From the NCBI GenBank assembly GCA_013044065.1, contig JABEVA010000163.1, positions 1-12,449 on the forward strand: a stretch of DNA of 12,449 bases, given 5' to 3'. Below, piece by piece: positions 1 through 6,166 of this stretch; the first letter of the stretch is position 1; the number at the start of each line of letters is the position of its first letter. A program made the position numbers and the translations under genes. The stretch comes from Phycisphaerae bacterium. GTDB lineage: Bacteria; Planctomycetota; Phycisphaerae; WQYP01. Below the pieces are notes generated by a model that saw nothing but the letters and a program-made list of their open reading frames with translations, searched no databases and had not been told where the DNA came from.

Positions 1-2
1 CC

Positions 3-512
3 GAGAAAAGTCGGGAAGACGTGACTGGCTTAAGCTCCGTACCGGTGGTGTTGGCCCACGTCAATTATGCCGACGATGCCGATCTGAACATTCTTGCCGG
101 AAGCGGTGCCAGTGTGGCCTGGTGTCCACGCACCCATGCCTATTTCGACCATCCTCGGCGGGGAGAGCATCCGTGGCGAAAGATGTTGGCGCATTGCATC
201 CCCGTGTGCCTGGCCACCGATTCGCTGGCCAGCAATCCAGATTTATCCCTGTTGCGTGAGGCCCGTCATGTTTTGCGGTGCCATCCACAAACTTCGCCTG
301 TGGTGCTGATGGAGATGATCACCACTTTACCCGCCCAGGCCTTGGGACTTTCTCAACAGGTCGGGCGTTTGGCGGCAGGCTTTTCCGCCGACGCCATTCT
401 TCTGCCACTGGATCGATCCGTCGGCACGGATGCCAATGCCGTTTGCCAGGCCATTGTGCATAATGCCCCGGAACCTGATGCGGTATGGGTGATGGGCCGC
501 CGAGTGAAATGA
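3..512 (+). CDS. Amidohydrolase, C-terminal part (cytosine/SAH/MTA deaminase-like superfamily)
   Basis: The reading frame is open from base 3 with no stop, so this is the 3' end of a gene that begins outside the window; the GTG at 21 is not a convincing start. The visible 170 residues match the last third of metal-dependent aminohydrolases of the TrzN/SsnA/MtaD type. They show the metal histidine in LAHVNYADD, then the CPRTHAYF stretch, then the metal aspartate in ATDSLASNPDLSLLREAR, and the C-terminal GRLAAGFSADAILL strand that returns to the small beta domain. Such enzymes deaminate or hydrolyse heterocyclic bases or nucleosides in the cytoplasm. The substrate cannot be read from this part; the TDSLASN form fits deaminases of the MTA/SAH or guanine type. 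The gene faces the ComEA-like gene tail to tail with 47 bases between the stops. Confidence 0.85.
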   Translation, partial: EKSREDVTGLSSVPVVLAHVNYADDADLNILAGSGASVAWCPRTHAYFDHPRRGEHPWRKMLAHCIPVCLATDSLASNPDLSLLREARHVLRCHPQTSPVVLMEMITTLPAQALGLSQQVGRLAAGFSADAILLPLDRSVGTDANAVCQAIVHNAPEPDAVWVMGRRVK

Positions 513-559
513 TGGGGAACCTGACCCCCAAGCCTTTCACCTGCTTTTGCGGCCCGGCC

Positions 560-1039
560 CTACTGGGCCAGATGCGCAGCGTGCTTGCTGGGGAGTCTGG
601 GAAATTTTAAAAATGGCAACAAAGCCAAGCTGATTTTTTTGCCTATCCCGGGTACTTTTCTTAAGTCCCTGATGCTTCGAAAAACCATAACGCCGGGGTG
701 CAGTTGGAGTTGACGTGAGCGATAGTCAAGAATGCGCTCGGCCCGACCGGGGCCCAGGCCTGGCAAACGCACGATTGACGCCCATGTGGCAGTGTTTAGA
801 TCAATGTGGCTCTGCAGTACGACATGACGCATGTCGGACCGCTTCACTGCAGAGCCTAGACGAACGGGATGTCGCCAGAGTTGTACCGCTAAAAATACCA
901 ACAAACAGAATGTGAGCATGGCCAGACCAACCTGATGCCGGCCGGTCCAGCCCCATTCATCACTAGATGCCGGTGCCACTGCCCGTGGTTGGGGCGTCGC
1001 GCCGGCGGGAACATCGTCAACATCTCGATCAGGCATCAT
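560..1039 (-). CDS. Membrane-anchored helix-hairpin-helix protein, ComEA-like
   Basis: From the ATG at 1039 the protein has 159 residues. Residues 1-35 are polar and cytoplasmic in character, about 36-55 form one membrane helix (VGLAMLTFCLLVFLAVQL), and the C-terminal half holds two helix-hairpin-helix motifs: LPGLGPGRAERIL at about 92-104, preceded by the family signature IDLNTA, and VPGIGKKISLALL at about 129-141. This is the layout of ComEA-type DNA-binding proteins, which in competent bacteria bind incoming double-stranded DNA outside the inner membrane. No comEC or pilus gene is near, so a competence role is only inferred. A TTG at 1108, just after the GH10-like stop at 1111, would add 23 residues. 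I prefer 1039 because GGTGGGA lies before it and TTG is rare, but this is not decided. Probably cotranscribed with the gene upstream. Confidence 0.8.
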   Translation of the reverse strand: MMPDRDVDDVPAGATPQPRAVAPASSDEWGWTGRHQVGLAMLTFCLLVFLAVQLWRHPVRLGSAVKRSDMRHVVLQSHIDLNTATWASIVRLPGLGPGRAERILDYRSRQLQLHPGVMVFRSIRDLRKVPGIGKKISLALLPFLKFPRLPSKHAAHLAQ

Positions 1040-1110
1040 GATTTTATTATCCCACCGCGATTTTCGCGCGTACTGCCAAACCAGAATAGCATCAGGGAGG
1101 AGCGCCAAGA

Positions 1111-2628
1111 TCAGCCGCTCACAGGCTTAGGCTGGTCTCCCATTTTGGCCCCACCTTGCCGCACCACCATGACCGCGCGGCGCATTGAAATCCAGGTAGC
1201 TTGCGATTTTTTTGGGCTTAAATCCGCATTGCAGAGGCCGGAAAATTGAATGGCATTGCTTTCCCGATCCATCACATTGCGCCAACTCACGGCTTCCACA
1301 AATGGTTTGCTTAAAACGATATTGGTGACGGCCTCAAGCCATTTCGCTTGCAGAGCCTCATTCCAAGGCTGCCGCCATACACCCGCGCCGACGGTATCGT
1401 CGGTCGTTTGGCTTGGCACTTCAATACGGTTGATGGCCACGGGCTTACCCAGTGCCGCAAAGCGATCGATGAGCGCGCTGATCTGAAAGAGGTCACGCTG
1501 CCAACATCCATCACGCGGCACTCCAAACGAAAGGGCCAGCCCGAACATGTCAAACGCCACACCGCTCTGGACCACCATTTCCGCATAAACCAAGGGCGGT
1601 ATGCTGCGTTGATTGCGGGCATAATATTCACCCCACGGCTGGGTGATCTCGATCATGGTCTGGGCGTTGGGCAACACGCGCTTGACCACGCCGATGGCCA
1701 TGCGCGTCAGGTCCATCAGTTGGTCAAACGTGAAAGAAAAATGGGCATTGACGTGCAGTCCACTAAGGACGTTCCATAAAACCACCTGTGGTCCGTAGCG
1801 GGTAACCATGCGCTCAATATGCTCATAAAGCAGTCCGCGAACCTGCTCATAATCGTGTTCCCAGATATAGAGCCAATCCGGTATGGACAGCTCGGTAAAG
1901 GAAACCAGCGGCCCGAACACCACAGGCAGCTTGGCCCTTCGCAGAAACTCCATCCACTCATCCACCTGCCCCCAGGCAAAAGCCTGTTCCTGTGGTTCCA
2001 CGGTTTTCCAATGTATCGGCAGCATCACAAAATCAGAACAGGCCATGAGTTTCTTGCGGTATTGATCGTTGGTGATTTGTAAATCGGCGTGACAACCAAA
2101 CACATTGCGTGGAAACGACTTGGTGGCGATACGCCGCTGCAGAAGCAGTTCCGCGTGAATGACGGCCGCCTGTTCAGACAGCGGCATCACCAACGCCAAA
2201 CATCGGTCGGCCAGCCGACTGGCCGCGGGTGGATCATCCTGCTGCAAGATGGCTTCCACAAGCAAGTCACGAGCCTCGTTAAATTTCTCATGAATGCCTT
2301 GAGCTTCCGGCAGGTCAAAAAATCCCCATTCCTCTCTTTTTTGAATCAATCGCATCATGCGCGAGCGCGCCAATTCCAGATTCAGTATATAAGGATCAGG
2401 CCGCTCCGGTAGCCGCGTCGTTTCCAGCAGCACCGCGCCGAACCCCTTGACCTCCCAGAGCAGAGCCAACGCCGAAGGCCCCGCGGCGCGCTTTCGACAG
2501 CGCAGCTCTCCACCGGAATAGCTTAGGTCGCCGCGAATGGGGATGCTATCGGAACCGGCAAGGTACGCCGAGGTAATATCGAGCTCCGGCGGAGCGTCAC
2601 CCTCGCGAAATACTTGAAATTTCAGCAT
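1111..2628 (-). CDS. GH10-like (endo-xylanase fold) protein lacking catalytic glutamates
   Basis: A 505-residue protein without signal peptide. Residues about 175-485 follow the order of a glycoside hydrolase family 10 barrel: FGCHADL near 177, LPIHWKTVEP at 203-212 (the usual W..tEP strand), WGQVDEWMEFLRRAKLPVVFGPL, then VVLWNVLSG at 282-290 where xylanases have WDVVNE, and GKPVAINRIEVP at 394-405 where they have VTELDI. In this alignment the acid/base glutamate is G290 and the nucleophile glutamate is R401, so normal retaining hydrolysis looks impossible. Residues 1-170 form an N-terminal region that I do not recognise, ending in charged helices. The family hydrolyses xylan, but this member is more likely a binding or regulatory protein, or has another chemistry. 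It starts at ATG 2628 with only a weak ribosome binding site and is followed closely by the ComEA-like gene. The fold call is fairly firm; the function is unknown. Confidence 0.75.
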   Translation of the reverse strand: MLKFQVFREGDAPPELDITSAYLAGSDSIPIRGDLSYSGGELRCRKRAAGPSALALLWEVKGFGAVLLETTRLPERPDPYILNLELARSRMMRLIQKREEWGFFDLPEAQGIHEKFNEARDLLVEAILQQDDPPAASRLADRCLALVMPLSEQAAVIHAELLLQRRIATKSFPRNVFGCHADLQITNDQYRKKLMACSDFVMLPIHWKTVEPQEQAFAWGQVDEWMEFLRRAKLPVVFGPLVSFTELSIPDWLYIWEHDYEQVRGLLYEHIERMVTRYGPQVVLWNVLSGLHVNAHFSFTFDQLMDLTRMAIGVVKRVLPNAQTMIEITQPWGEYYARNQRSIPPLVYAEMVVQSGVAFDMFGLALSFGVPRDGCWQRDLFQISALIDRFAALGKPVAINRIEVPSQTTDDTVGAGVWRQPWNEALQAKWLEAVTNIVLSKPFVEAVSWRNVMDRESNAIQFSGLCNADLSPKKSQATWISMRRAVMVVRQGGAKMGDQPKPVSG

Positions 2629-2685
2629 CTAACATTCCAACTTTGTTCTCGCCACGCCGCCATCGCAGAACCCGTCTTTGGGCCT

Positions 2686-2703
2686 GGTGGGTTTACACCC
2701 ACC
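2686..2703 (-). other. Perfect 7-bp hairpin with GTAA tetraloop in the GH10-like leader
   Basis: On the minus strand the sequence GGTGGGT-GTAA-ACCCACC forms a perfect 7-base-pair stem closed by a GNRA-type loop. It lies between the predicted promoter (2721-2750) and the start codon at 2628, about 58 bases before the ATG, so it would be part of the leader RNA. No T-run follows it, which argues against a simple terminator. It may be a translational or stability element, or one copy of a dispersed palindromic repeat. Confidence 0.5.
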
Positions 2704-2720
2704 CTCACGCCATGGTGACG

Positions 2721-2750
2721 TTTATAGCCAGAGTCAATCCACCGCGTCAA
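2721..2750 (-). promoter_or_regulatory. Sigma70-type promoter for the GH10-like/ComEA-like unit
   Basis: Minus strand: TTGACG at 2745-2750 and TATAAA at 2721-2726, separated by 18 bases. The start would fall near 2714, giving a leader of about 86 bases before the ATG at 2628. It lies after the stop of the response-regulator gene (2801), which suggests an independent transcription unit. A second TTGACT inside the spacer is too close to the -10 to serve. Confidence 0.55.
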
Positions 2751-2800
2751 CCGACATGCTGATCGCCGAACCCGTTTTGAGAGCCGCCGGCTTCTTAAAT

Positions 2801-3280
2801 TCAGGATCGCCTTTCGCTGGATTCAATATCCGACAGATAGGCCATGGTCCGTTCCAGCTGACCCTGTAAATGTCTGACACGAAGCAGACTCTTTACCCGT
2901 GTAACCAACTCGAGTTTGTTGATCGGCTTGGATAGAAAATCATCCGTGCCGCTTTCGACACCTTTTTCAATGTCTCCAATTTCGTTCAGGGCCGTTACCA
3001 TCAGAATAGGAATTTCGCGGGTTTCCGCAGCCGCCTTGATGCGCCGGCAAACCTCAAACCCGCTCATCCGCGGCATCATAATATCCAGAATTATGAGATC
3101 GGGCTTGGAAGTGGCGACCTTTTCCAAAGCCTCCACTCCATCCGCCGCGACATCCGTGGTGCAGTTCAAACCCTCAAGATACGCCTGAATCAATTCCACA
3201 TTTTGCGGATTATCATCCACCACCAGAATCAGACTTCGGGCCTGCTGGCCATCGGGTGATAGAGTATTTGGATCGGGCAT
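2801..3280 (-). CDS. Single-domain response regulator (CheY/PleD-type receiver)
   Basis: From ATG 3280 the protein has 159 residues. The receiver domain spans about residues 16-138. It has the acidic pair D22-D23 in LVVDDNPQN, the phospho-acceptor D66 in LIILDIMMPRMSGFEV, the switch threonine T96 in MVTALNE and the conserved lysine K118 in SKPIN. A short charged helical tail (about 139-159) ends the protein; there is no DNA-binding, GGDEF or kinase domain. It should accept phosphate from a histidine kinase encoded elsewhere and act by protein contacts. The start is set by AGAAGGA 7 bases before the ATG and by the nearby TATAAT; an upstream frame extension to 3391 lies across the promoter and is not used. 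All active-site residues are present, so it should be functional. Its partner and output cannot be told from here. Confidence 0.9.
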   Translation of the reverse strand: MPDPNTLSPDGQQARSLILVVDDNPQNVELIQAYLEGLNCTTDVAADGVEALEKVATSKPDLIILDIMMPRMSGFEVCRRIKAAAETREIPILMVTALNEIGDIEKGVESGTDDFLSKPINKLELVTRVKSLLRVRHLQGQLERTMAYLSDIESSERRS

Positions 3281-3307
3281 CGCAACATCCTTCTGCACAA
3301 CGATCCG

Positions 3308-3313
3308 ATTATA
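3308..3313 (-). promoter_or_regulatory. TATAAT -10 box of the response-regulator gene
   Basis: A perfect TATAAT on the minus strand ends 27 bases before the ATG at 3280. Transcription would start near 3301, leaving a leader of about 20 bases that just holds the AGAAGGA ribosome binding site. The -35 region falls on the T-run of the upstream terminator and shows no consensus hexamer, so promoter strength may depend on an activator. Confidence 0.5.
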
Positions 3314-3322
3314 ACCGCACTT

Positions 3323-3360
3323 AAAAAAAAACCTACCGCTCAACCGGGTTATCCGGTTGA
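3323..3360 (-). terminator. Hairpin plus T9 run, probable intrinsic terminator
   Basis: On the minus strand TCAACCGG-ATAAC-CCGGTTGA forms a perfect 8-base-pair stem (3340-3360). Nine T residues follow at 3323-3331 after an 8-base spacer. It would end transcripts coming from the 46-residue protein gene, whose stop is at 3483. The spacer between stem and T-run is longer than in a standard intrinsic terminator, which lowers certainty. Confidence 0.5.
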
Positions 3361-3482
3361 AAGATAGGCACCGATGGGGGAAAAATACCACGATCCATTC
3401 GTCTGGAACAAGCCTGCTCTCCAGCGTGCTTCAAAGAGCACTTGCTCAAAACAAAGGCCCATGGCAGAGGCCCTGCGTCCTG

Positions 3483-3623
3483 TTATTCGGTGATAAGACG
3501 CGGCACATCCACCAACAATCGCCTGGCTTCGAGACGTGCCTGCTTGCGATGCTGAAAATGAGCCTTGTTAAAACCGATCTTGTGGGAACGGACCTTCGCG
3601 CCTGAGGTTCGACGATGGGCCAT
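3483..3623 (-). CDS. Small very basic protein, 46 residues, unknown
   Basis: The protein begins MAHRRTSGAKVRSHKIGFNK and ends LLVDVPRLITE. It is rich in Arg, Lys and His, with few acidic residues, and the middle (about 20-37) should be one basic helix. The gene is well supported despite its size: AAGGAG lies 8-9 bases before the ATG at 3623, a TTGCAT-17-TATGAA promoter lies about 50 bases upstream, and a hairpin with T-run lies downstream. Composition recalls small ribosomal or nucleic-acid-binding proteins, but it does not match bL32-bL36, bS21 or bTHX as I know them. A role in binding RNA or DNA is a guess from charge only. Confidence 0.7.
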   Translation of the reverse strand: MAHRRTSGAKVRSHKIGFNKAHFQHRKQARLEARRLLVDVPRLITE

Positions 3624-3672
3624 AACGAACACTCCTTATAAAAAAAGGACTCGGTTTAATGCTCTATGTGAA

Positions 3673-3701
3673 TTCATAACCTCTTTCATCGGTCAATGCA
3701 A
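3673..3701 (-). promoter_or_regulatory. Promoter of the small basic protein gene
   Basis: Minus strand: TTGCAT at 3696-3701 and TATGAA at 3673-3678 with a 17-base spacer. The start would be near 3666, giving a leader of about 43 bases that ends with the AAGGAG ribosome binding site. An overlapping TTGACC at about 3691-3696 has no well-placed -10 partner. Confidence 0.45.
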
Positions 3702-4025
3702 GAAAATAAATTCTCCTTTTTTCCTGTGGCTGCCGACGGCTCCTGCCGCACTCTCTTGCGCCTGATGGTCTGCTTGGCATCAGACCGCAAGACGTTCGAC
3801 CGAAGTCACCTTCCACAGGCCAACACGCCTGAATTGCTACGATCAAATCCCTGCCTGGGTTTGTTAACCGCTTGGTCCACACGGTTGCTCCGAGCCGGGA
3901 ACACATTCTTCCCGTCGCTGGGACATACCCAAGAGATCAATGCAAAACCCGGACCAAACACATCTGTGGCCCGGCGTTAGCCAGATAATCAGGCCCGAGT
4001 CGGCACCTGCCCAGTTTATGAAAAG
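3702..4025. other. Non-coding gap with two overlapping hairpins
   Basis: About 320 bases between the CBM9-like gene (ends 4026, minus) and the promoter of the small basic gene. I see no convincing coding frame: the minus frame 3664-3906 has no ribosome binding site and no recognisable motif. Structure is present. CTGATG (3762-3767) pairs with CATCAG (3778-3783), and GGTCTG (3767-3772) pairs with CAGACC (3781-3786), so the two hairpins exclude each other. CGGGAA/TTCCCG forms another 6-bp stem at about 3896-3914. None has a T-run, so no clear terminator is seen for the CBM9-like gene. Confidence 0.4.
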
Positions 4026-4928
4026 TCAGTGCGACCGGCCACGCTGATTGGGGTGCCTTGTGGCCGTAAGAATGATGGTTCCCATGGCCATTGGCGATTC
4101 GTGAGGCTCCCCGAGCATGGTGGGCACCCAGTTCAGTTGATGGAGGATGCGCTGGCCGTGCGGCCCGGGCAGATAGACATAGCGGACGAAATTGGCCCGC
4201 AGGTGCTCCTGGCGCTGCAACGTGCGGGCACCGTGGCTTAATTTGCTCATCGGCCCGATGGGAATGGCCAGGGTAGCCTCCCAACCCGTCTTTTTTCCAT
4301 GCTTTTCAAGCAGCTTCGCCGTGGTTCGCAAGCCGGCAATATGCCAGAGGGATTCCTGATGATTTTCCGCTGCCTGCTGCCAGTTAATGGCGTTTGCGGG
4401 ATAGGTTGGAGGCTTAACCCAGTGGTGCCGGAACACTGTATGAAATCCATGCGGGCTGACTTCTATTTCCACATAATTTTGCATCGTGCCGACCACATCC
4501 AGAAAAATTTCCACCACATCCTGTTGGTAGAGCTTCTGGTTATTGGCCCGGAAAGTGATGCCGTGAGGTGTTCCACGGCAGGTAAAACGGACATAAAGTA
4601 CGCCCGGGCTCCACAGCATCCGCACCCACGTATGGTATTGATTGATCGTCTGAAACCTCGCGGCCGCCCGGTTGATAGCGCGCGTAAAGATAGCGGTGCG
4701 CGGGGCGTAGCGCCACGCGGCAGCGCTGGGCAGGGAGTGGCTGCCGGAAGGCTTAACAGTGGCCTGCGCATATAACACCGGCGGCGTAACGGCAATGGGC
4801 GCAGCGAACGCACCATTGCCAGGCCCGGCCAGCAGAACAATCCAAGCCAGAGCAATTCTCGCGTATCTTAGAATCCTTGGTGCCGCTATCAGATTTATTC
4901 CTCCGTTAGGGCCACGGGCCAAGGCCAT
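4026..4928 (-). CDS. Secreted CBM9-like carbohydrate-binding protein
   Basis: From ATG 4928 the protein has 300 residues. Residues about 17-43 look like a signal peptide: basic RILRYAR, a hydrophobic core IALAWIVLLAG, and cleavage near AFA-AP. The mature part reads as one CBM9/DOMON-like beta sandwich: LYVRFTCRGTP at about 111-121, QQDVVEIFLDVVG at 135-147, NYVEIEVSPHGFHTVF at 151-166, WEATLAIPIG at 216-225, LRANFVRY at 243-250, and a closing MGTIILT. CBM9 domains bind ends of sugar chains and often occur on GH10 xylanases; here the domain stands alone, so it may bind sugars outside the cytoplasm or have another ligand. The frame opens upstream to a TTG at 5021, next to the tRNA, but that start would place the signal sequence internally. 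It lies just downstream of tRNA-Gly on the same strand and may share its transcript. Confidence 0.7.
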   Translation of the reverse strand: MALARGPNGGINLIAAPRILRYARIALAWIVLLAGPGNGAFAAPIAVTPPVLYAQATVKPSGSHSLPSAAAWRYAPRTAIFTRAINRAAARFQTINQYHTWVRMLWSPGVLYVRFTCRGTPHGITFRANNQKLYQQDVVEIFLDVVGTMQNYVEIEVSPHGFHTVFRHHWVKPPTYPANAINWQQAAENHQESLWHIAGLRTTAKLLEKHGKKTGWEATLAIPIGPMSKLSHGARTLQRQEHLRANFVRYVYLPGPHGQRILHQLNWVPTMLGEPHESPMAMGTIILTATRHPNQRGRSH

Positions 4929-5028
4929 GAACCGACCATCCGCCGATTCCTTGATCCAAAGGTGGCCGTGCGGAAGACCCAGGCGAAACATGCAAAACGT
5001 TAACGGTTGCCCGGTCGGCAATATAAAA

Positions 5029-5100
5029 AGCGGGCGAAGGGATTTGAACCCTCGACATTCACGTTGGCAACGTGACGCTCTACCACTGAGCTACGCCCGC
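5029..5100 (-). tRNA. trnG: tRNA-Gly (anticodon GCC)
   Basis: Read on the minus strand from 5100. The acceptor GCGGGCG pairs with CGCCCGC, the D-arm is GCTC-AGTGGTA-GAGC, the anticodon stem-loop is TCACG-TTGCCAA-CGTGA with anticodon GCC, and the T-arm is GAGGG-TTCAAAT-CCCTT, whose last pair is G-T. CCA is not encoded; after the discriminator T comes a short T-run (CTTTTTATAT on the minus strand, including the discriminator) that may aid termination. Confidence 0.97.
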
Positions 5101-5116
5101 AGGCGAATTGCCGGGA

Positions 5117-5144
5117 ATTATACCTTAGCTGCGCCGGTATACAA
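5117..5144 (-). promoter_or_regulatory. Promoter of tRNA-Gly
   Basis: Minus strand: TTGTAT at 5139-5144 and a perfect TATAAT at 5117-5122, spacer 16. The -10 ends 16 bases before the mature tRNA 5' end, so the 5' leader is short. Confidence 0.65.
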
Positions 5145-5158
5145 CCGGGCGACCACAG

Positions 5159-5248
5159 CCTGGGGATGATGACATATCCCAGGGCCATCCGGCCGTTGTA
5201 CCCGCACCGGTGTGTGGAGAAACACCGGCGATGCCGCCGCGCTTTTTT
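5159..5248 (+). other. Structured intergenic segment upstream of yggS
   Basis: Two stems lie on the plus strand between the divergent tRNA-Gly and yggS promoters. The first is CCTGGGgAT / ATCCCAGG at 5159-5183 (8 bp with a bulged G). The second is CCGGTGT / ACACCGG at 5207-5228 (7 bp, 8-base loop), followed 14 bases later by TTTTTT at 5243-5248. It could be a leader or attenuator if a second promoter lies further upstream, or a remnant terminator. No coding frame is supported here; the open frame that joins it to yggS crosses the promoter. Confidence 0.35.
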
Positions 5249-5290
5249 CGATAGCGGGTGGGAGGTATGTGGCTGGGAACCTGGGCGTTG

Positions 5291-5318
5291 TTTACAGATT
5301 GCCCGGTGCGCAGATAAT
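5291..5318 (+). promoter_or_regulatory. Promoter of the yggS-hslV-lutABC operon
   Basis: TTTACA at 5291-5296 and GATAAT at 5313-5318 with a 16-base spacer, 39 bases before the yggS ATG at 5358. The start would be near 5325. No obvious operator palindrome overlaps it. Confidence 0.5.
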
Positions 5319-5357
5319 CCTAGTGGATTCGAGTTGTCGTCGCACAAGAAGTTTATC

Positions 5358-6134
5358 ATGACTGTAGCCGCCAATCTGCAAGCTGTGAAACACGAAATTG
5401 CCGCGGCTGCGGCGCGAGCTAGACGCAGCCCAGACGAAATTACCTTGGTAGCAGTGGTAAAAAGTGCTCTACCGGCCCAAATAGAGGAACTTCTTCTAGC
5501 GGGCCAAACCCACCTGGCGGACAACCGCACCCAGCAATTGCAGATGCATGTGGAGAAGTTTCATCATTGGCGGGAGCAGGCCGCAAGCAAACTTGGTCAG
5601 CCGTGCCAGGCCAATATTACTTGGCACATGATTGGCCATCTCCAACGCAACAAAGTGCTGCAAACCTTATCCTTGGCCCACTACATTCATAGCGTGGATT
5701 CTTTGCGGTTGGCCGAAGAAATCAACGAACTTGCCGCCCGTCATGACGAACCTGCCCGGGTAATGCTACAGGTCAACACAACCGGAGAAGAACGCAAATA
5801 CGGCTTCGCTCTGCCCGCGGCCATTCATCTGGCGGAGCAAATTGAAACCATGGCCAATCTATCGCTGGTCGGGTTGATGACGATGGCCCGACAATCAGAC
5901 GATCCGGAAGAATCGCGTCCAGCCTTTGCCCGCTTGCGCGAACTATTTGATGAAATCAGATTCCATAAAATTGCCGGTCCGCAATTCTGTCATCTTTCCA
6001 TGGGCATGAGCGGCGATTATTCGGTTGCCATCGAAGAGGGGGCCACCATGGTCCGCATCGGCACGGCCCTGTTCGGTGCGGGGCCCGCTCACGCGGAAGC
6101 GGCTCCTCCCTCGCAAGGAAATGCGTTACAATAA
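5358..6134 (+). CDS. yggS: YggS/PLPBP family pyridoxal phosphate homeostasis protein
   Basis: 258 residues, somewhat longer than the usual ~230-235, forming a single alanine-racemase-like barrel that binds PLP but has no known catalytic activity; the family keeps PLP levels and amino acid pools in balance in the cytoplasm. The PLP lysine is K35 in LVAVVKSA. Other family marks are WHMIGHLQRNK, HSVDS, MLQVNTTGEERKYGF, LVGLMTMA, and the phosphate-binding end LSMGMSGDYSVAIEEGATMV followed by RIGTALFG. The usual FGENRVQE reads LADNRTQQ here, a mild deviation. ATG 5358 is chosen because family homology begins there; the frame runs open upstream to 5166 but crosses the promoter. The ribosome binding site (AAGAAG) is weak. 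It is the first gene of a plus-strand operon, with hslV 32 bases downstream. Confidence 0.93.
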   Translation: MTVAANLQAVKHEIAAAAARARRSPDEITLVAVVKSALPAQIEELLLAGQTHLADNRTQQLQMHVEKFHHWREQAASKLGQPCQANITWHMIGHLQRNKVLQTLSLAHYIHSVDSLRLAEEINELAARHDEPARVMLQVNTTGEERKYGFALPAAIHLAEQIETMANLSLVGLMTMARQSDDPEESRPAFARLRELFDEIRFHKIAGPQFCHLSMGMSGDYSVAIEEGATMVRIGTALFGAGPAHAEAAPPSQGNALQ

Positions 6135-6166
6135 TTTTTTGGTTCAGACCCGATCGGATCTCAAGT

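Noticed and set aside
556..569. GGCCC-TACT-GGGCC hairpin as a bidirectional terminator
   Set aside because: Only 5 bp and no T-run on either strand, although the position between convergent genes would suit.
3664..3906. Minus-strand open frame of 80 codons upstream of the small basic gene
   Set aside because: It covers that gene's promoter, has no ribosome binding site and no recognisable protein pattern.
4299..4775. Plus-strand open frame of 158 codons
   Set aside because: Antisense to the CBM9-like gene; no motif, and the minus frame has a signal peptide and domain order.
5000..5530. Minus-strand open frame of 176 codons
   Set aside because: It runs through tRNA-Gly and into yggS antisense; its RSSVVERHVANVNVEGSNPF stretch is just the translated tRNA.
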